Positions 31,479-34,098 of a DNA stretch of 34,098 nt are shown here, in pieces. The position numbers were made by a program, and so were the translations under genes. The number at the start of each line of letters is the position of its first letter. The stretch's first letter is position 1. Source of the stretch: Bacteroides sp. UBA1317 (GTDB lineage Bacteria; Bacteroidota; Bacteroidia; Bacteroidales; Bacteroidaceae); NCBI GenBank assembly GCA_002307035.1, contig DBTL01000018.1, positions 1 through 34,098 of the forward strand, written 5' to 3'. A model generated the notes under the pieces. It was not told the origin of the DNA. It did no database searches and saw only the letters and a list, made by a program, of their open reading frames with translations.

Positions 31479-34098
31479 TTATTCGTTACGTCCGTGACAA
31501 TTCTTGTATTTTTTGCCGCTTCCACAAGGACAAGGATCGTTTCGACCAACAGTTTTCTCTGCACGTACAGGCTCGCGTTTTACTTCGCGCGTGTCTTGTT
31601 GGGCAGCAGCTTGTTGGTTGGGATCAGATAAATCGCGCTTTTCTTCACGATACTTACTCATATCTTGGCGCTGTTCGGGTGTTGCTTGACGCAACTGTTC
31701 TGGCTCCTGAACAGGAATTTGTCCTCTCATCAGAATAGAGATCGTTTGGTTATTAATTTTGTTGACCATTGTGTCAAACAAAGTTACAGATTCCAATTTA
31801 TAAATTAATAGTGGATCTTTTTGTTCGTAGCTGGCGTTCTGAACAGAATGTTTTAATTCATCAAGTTCACGTAAATTCTCTTTCCATGCATCATCAATAA
31901 CATGGAGTAAAATTGACTTTTCGAAAGCTTTTACGACTTCTTTGCATTCACTTTCGTAGGCTTTCTTAAGGTTACATGAGATGTTATACATTCGTGTTCC
32001 ATCGGTAACCGGAATCAATATATTTTCGTACATGTGTCCTTGATTTTCATATACTTGCTTGATGACAGGAAAAGCAATCTGGGCTAGACGTTCTGTTTTG
32101 CGCTTAAAATTTGCCATGGCGATGTCAAATGTCTTATTGGCAAGCTCTTCTTTTTTTGCATTGCGGAATTCATCTTCACTGAAAGGGGTTTCCATAGCTA
32201 ATGTTTGGAGTAGTTCCAGTTGACAACCTTCATAATCTCCACTTTCGATGGCAGCTGCACACCGGTCCCAAATCATATTGACAATATCCATACCGATACG
32301 TTCACCCATCAATGCATGACGACGTTTGGTGTAGACTACGGTACGCTGCTTATTCATAACATCATCATACTCTAGTAAGCGTTTACGTATGCCGAAGTTA
32401 TTTTCTTCTACCTTTTTCTGTGCGCGCTCAATAGAATTAGAGATCATTTTATGTTCGATCATTTCCCCTTCTTGGAAACCAAGCCTATCCATTACACTAG
32501 CAATGCGGTCGGAAGAGAAAAGACGCATCAAATCATCTTCTAATGAAACAAAGAATACCGATGAACCGGGGTCTCCTTGGCGACCGGCACGACCACGCAA
32601 CTGACGGTCTACACGGCGAGATTCATGGCGTTCTGTACCAATGATAGCCAAGCCGCCTGCAGCTTTGACTTCGGTACTTAGTTTGATATCAGTTCCACGA
32701 CCAGCCATGTTAGTAGCGATGGTAACAATTCCTTTCATACCGGCTTTAGCTACAATGTCGGCTTCCTTTTGATGCAGTTTGGCATTGAGCACGTTGTGCT
32801 CAATTTTACGCATGGTAAGCATTTTGCTGAGCATTTCGGAAATCTCGACGGATGTAGTACCGACTAGTACCGGACGACCAGCAGTTACTAACTTCTCTAT
32901 TTCTTCAATAACAGCTTTATACTTCTCGCGTTTGGTTTTGTATACGCGGTCGTTCATGTCAATACGAGTGATGGGACGATTGGTTGGAATGACCACAACA
33001 TCTAACTTGTAGATATCCCAAAGTTCACCAGCTTCAGTCTCGGCTGTACCCGTCATACCGGATAACTTGTGGTACATACGGAAGTAGTTCTGCAACGTGA
33101 TAGTAGCAAAAGTTTGCGTAGCAGCCTCTACTTTTACACGTTCTTTAGCTTCAATGGCTTGGTGTAGACCGTCTGAATAACGGCGTCCTTCCATTATACG
33201 ACCAGTCTGCTCATCTACAATTTTCACTTGCCCGTCAATAACTACGTACTCGTCGTCTTTCTCGAACATGGTGTACGCTTTCAGTAATTGGTTTATGGTG
33301 TGTACGCGCTCTGACTTAATGGCGTAGTTTGTCATGATGGCATCTTTCTTCTCTAGCTTTTGCTCTTCTGTCAGTTCATTTTCCGTTTCTAAAGCGGATA
33401 GCTCCGATGTAATGTCAGGCAGAACAAAGAGAGTATGATCTTCTGAATTTCCGGTAATAATATCAATACCTTTATCTGTGAGGTCTACACTATTAAGTTT
33501 TTCATCAATAACAAAGTAGAGTGGGTCTGTGGCCTCGTGCATACGTTTGTTATTTTGTTCCATGTAGATTTCCTCTGTCTTCAGCATTCCGGCTTTAATA
33601 CCTTGCTCACTTGAATACTTGATGAGGGCCTTGTTCTTTGGGAGTGCTTTGTGACTACGGAATAGTGCAAGATAACCTTCTTCTTGTTCCTTCTTATCAC
33701 TCGAAGCGATAAGTCTTTTGGCATCCGCAAGGTATTTGGTAGCAAGTGCTTTCTGAACATCAACCAGCTTTTCTACCAATGGGCGTAACGACTCAAATAG
33801 TTGATCTTCTCCTTTAGGGATAGGACCCGAAATGATGAGTGGTGTACGTGCATCGTCAATCAAGACAGAGTCAACCTCATCGACAATGCCATAGTTATGT
33901 GGGCGTTGTACAAGGTCTTTAGGGCTAATGGCCATATTGTCGCGGAGGTAATCAAAGCCAAATTCATTATTGGTTCCAAAAGTGATGTCTGCAAGGTAAG
34001 CCTGGCGACGAGCATCTGAGTTGGGCTGGTGTTTGTCAATGCAATCTACGCTTAATCCATGAAATTGATAGAGAGGTCCCATCCATTCTGAGTCACGT
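31479..34098 (-). CDS. secA: Preprotein translocase ATPase SecA, N-terminus outside the window
   Basis: SecA powers protein export through SecYEG. The frame is open to the right edge (RDSEWMGPLYQFHG is in frame before the first internal ATG), so about 872 C-terminal residues are visible and the N-terminal Walker A region lies outside. Visible are the nucleotide-binding domain segment GIVDEVDSVLIDDARTPLIISGP (DEAD-like Walker B), the preprotein cross-linking region, LSGMTGTAETEAGELWDIY, VLVGTTSVEISEML, NMAGRGTDIKL and RQLRGRAGRQGDPGSS (helicase motifs V/VI), the scaffold and wing domains, and the C-terminal SEC-C motif CPCGSGKKYKNCHG that binds zinc and SecB or ribosomes. The linker before SEC-C is rich in Gln, Arg and Glu. 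A strong terminator follows. Confidence 0.98.
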   Translation of the reverse strand, partial: RDSEWMGPLYQFHGLSVDCIDKHQPNSDARRQAYLADITFGTNNEFGFDYLRDNMAISPKDLVQRPHNYGIVDEVDSVLIDDARTPLIISGPIPKGEDQLFESLRPLVEKLVDVQKALATKYLADAKRLIASSDKKEQEEGYLALFRSHKALPKNKALIKYSSEQGIKAGMLKTEEIYMEQNNKRMHEATDPLYFVIDEKLNSVDLTDKGIDIITGNSEDHTLFVLPDITSELSALETENELTEEQKLEKKDAIMTNYAIKSERVHTINQLLKAYTMFEKDDEYVVIDGQVKIVDEQTGRIMEGRRYSDGLHQAIEAKERVKVEAATQTFATITLQNYFRMYHKLSGMTGTAETEAGELWDIYKLDVVVIPTNRPITRIDMNDRVYKTKREKYKAVIEEIEKLVTAGRPVLVGTTSVEISEMLSKMLTMRKIEHNVLNAKLHQKEADIVAKAGMKGIVTIATNMAGRGTDIKLSTEVKAAGGLAIIGTERHESRRVDRQLRGRAGRQGDPGSSVFFVSLEDDLMRLFSSDRIASVMDRLGFQEGEMIEHKMISNSIERAQKKVEENNFGIRKRLLEYDDVMNKQRTVVYTKRRHALMGERIGMDIVNMIWDRCAAAIESGDYEGCQLELLQTLAMETPFSEDEFRNAKKEELANKTFDIAMANFKRKTERLAQIAFPVIKQVYENQGHMYENILIPVTDGTRMYNISCNLKKAYESECKEVVKAFEKSILLHVIDDAWKENLRELDELKHSVQNASYEQKDPLLIYKLESVTLFDTMVNKINNQTISILMRGQIPVQEPEQLRQATPEQRQDMSKYREEKRDLSDPNQQAAAQQDTREVKREPVRAEKTVGRNDPCPCGSGKKYKNCHGRNE

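Noticed and set aside
31388..31738. Open frame of 116 codons on the plus strand
   Set aside because: It spans the secA terminator and the antisense of the secA 3' end, with no recognisable product.

Overview
The window looks like a chromosomal segment of a gut-type Bacteroides or close relative. Evidence: many genes are preceded by the Bacteroidetes -7 box TAnnTTTG instead of a sigma70 -10 box, Shine-Dalgarno sites are mostly absent, and the families are typical of Bacteroidales (GldB lipoprotein, DUF4861 protein beside a GH28 polygalacturonase, DUF6340 lipoprotein, large AsmA protein, SecA with a C-terminal SEC-C zinc motif). I see no rRNA, tRNA, transposase, integrase or CRISPR array.

Layout. 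1-2369 (minus): a pectin-degradation pair, a DUF4861 protein cut by the left edge and a GH28 polygalacturonase, probably the end of a polysaccharide-utilization cluster. 2578-5233 (plus): fabI, a gldB-like lipoprotein and an RsmI-like SAM methyltransferase. 5199-9441 (minus): S9 dipeptidyl peptidase IV, lipA, and a membrane protein with a degenerate Nudix-like C-terminus whose 3' end overlaps the converging methyltransferase gene. 9533-12560 (plus): a radical-SAM protein, a flavodiiron protein and nagB, closed by a strong bidirectional terminator. 12643-15776 (minus): an AsmA-family protein coupled by TAATG to a Sua5/YciO-type protein. 15777-16477: 700 bases without a credible gene, holding two different structured repeat regions. 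16478-19269 (minus): a Cof-type HAD phosphatase and a PIF1-like helicase with C-terminal TPRs. 19421-21842 (plus): two PLP-dependent sulfur amino acid enzymes behind a long palindrome and a clear promoter. 22014-24635 (plus): SPFH protein, DUF3887/alpha-beta hydrolase and a small Arc-type ribbon-helix-helix protein. 24890-26738 (plus): a BlaI-type repressor and an M56 (BlaR1-like) membrane peptidase, preceded by a cluster of inverted repeats. 26851-29381 (plus): a pectinesterase-like beta-helix secreted protein whose frame is broken near the C-terminus. 29732-34098 (minus): an acidic protein of unknown function, a DUF6340 lipoprotein, and secA cut by the right edge.

Most of the window is housekeeping. 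The parts most worth attention are the broken beta-helix gene at 28995, the structured intergenic repeats (633-681, 15863-16025, 16224-16319, 29504-29569), the palindrome over the PLP-enzyme promoter, the BlaI/M56 pair whose sensor end is not a penicillin-binding domain, the SPFH-hydrolase-RHH cassette, and the membrane protein with a Nudix-like tail lacking the catalytic signature. I did not find a complete, clearly new defence or mobile system.
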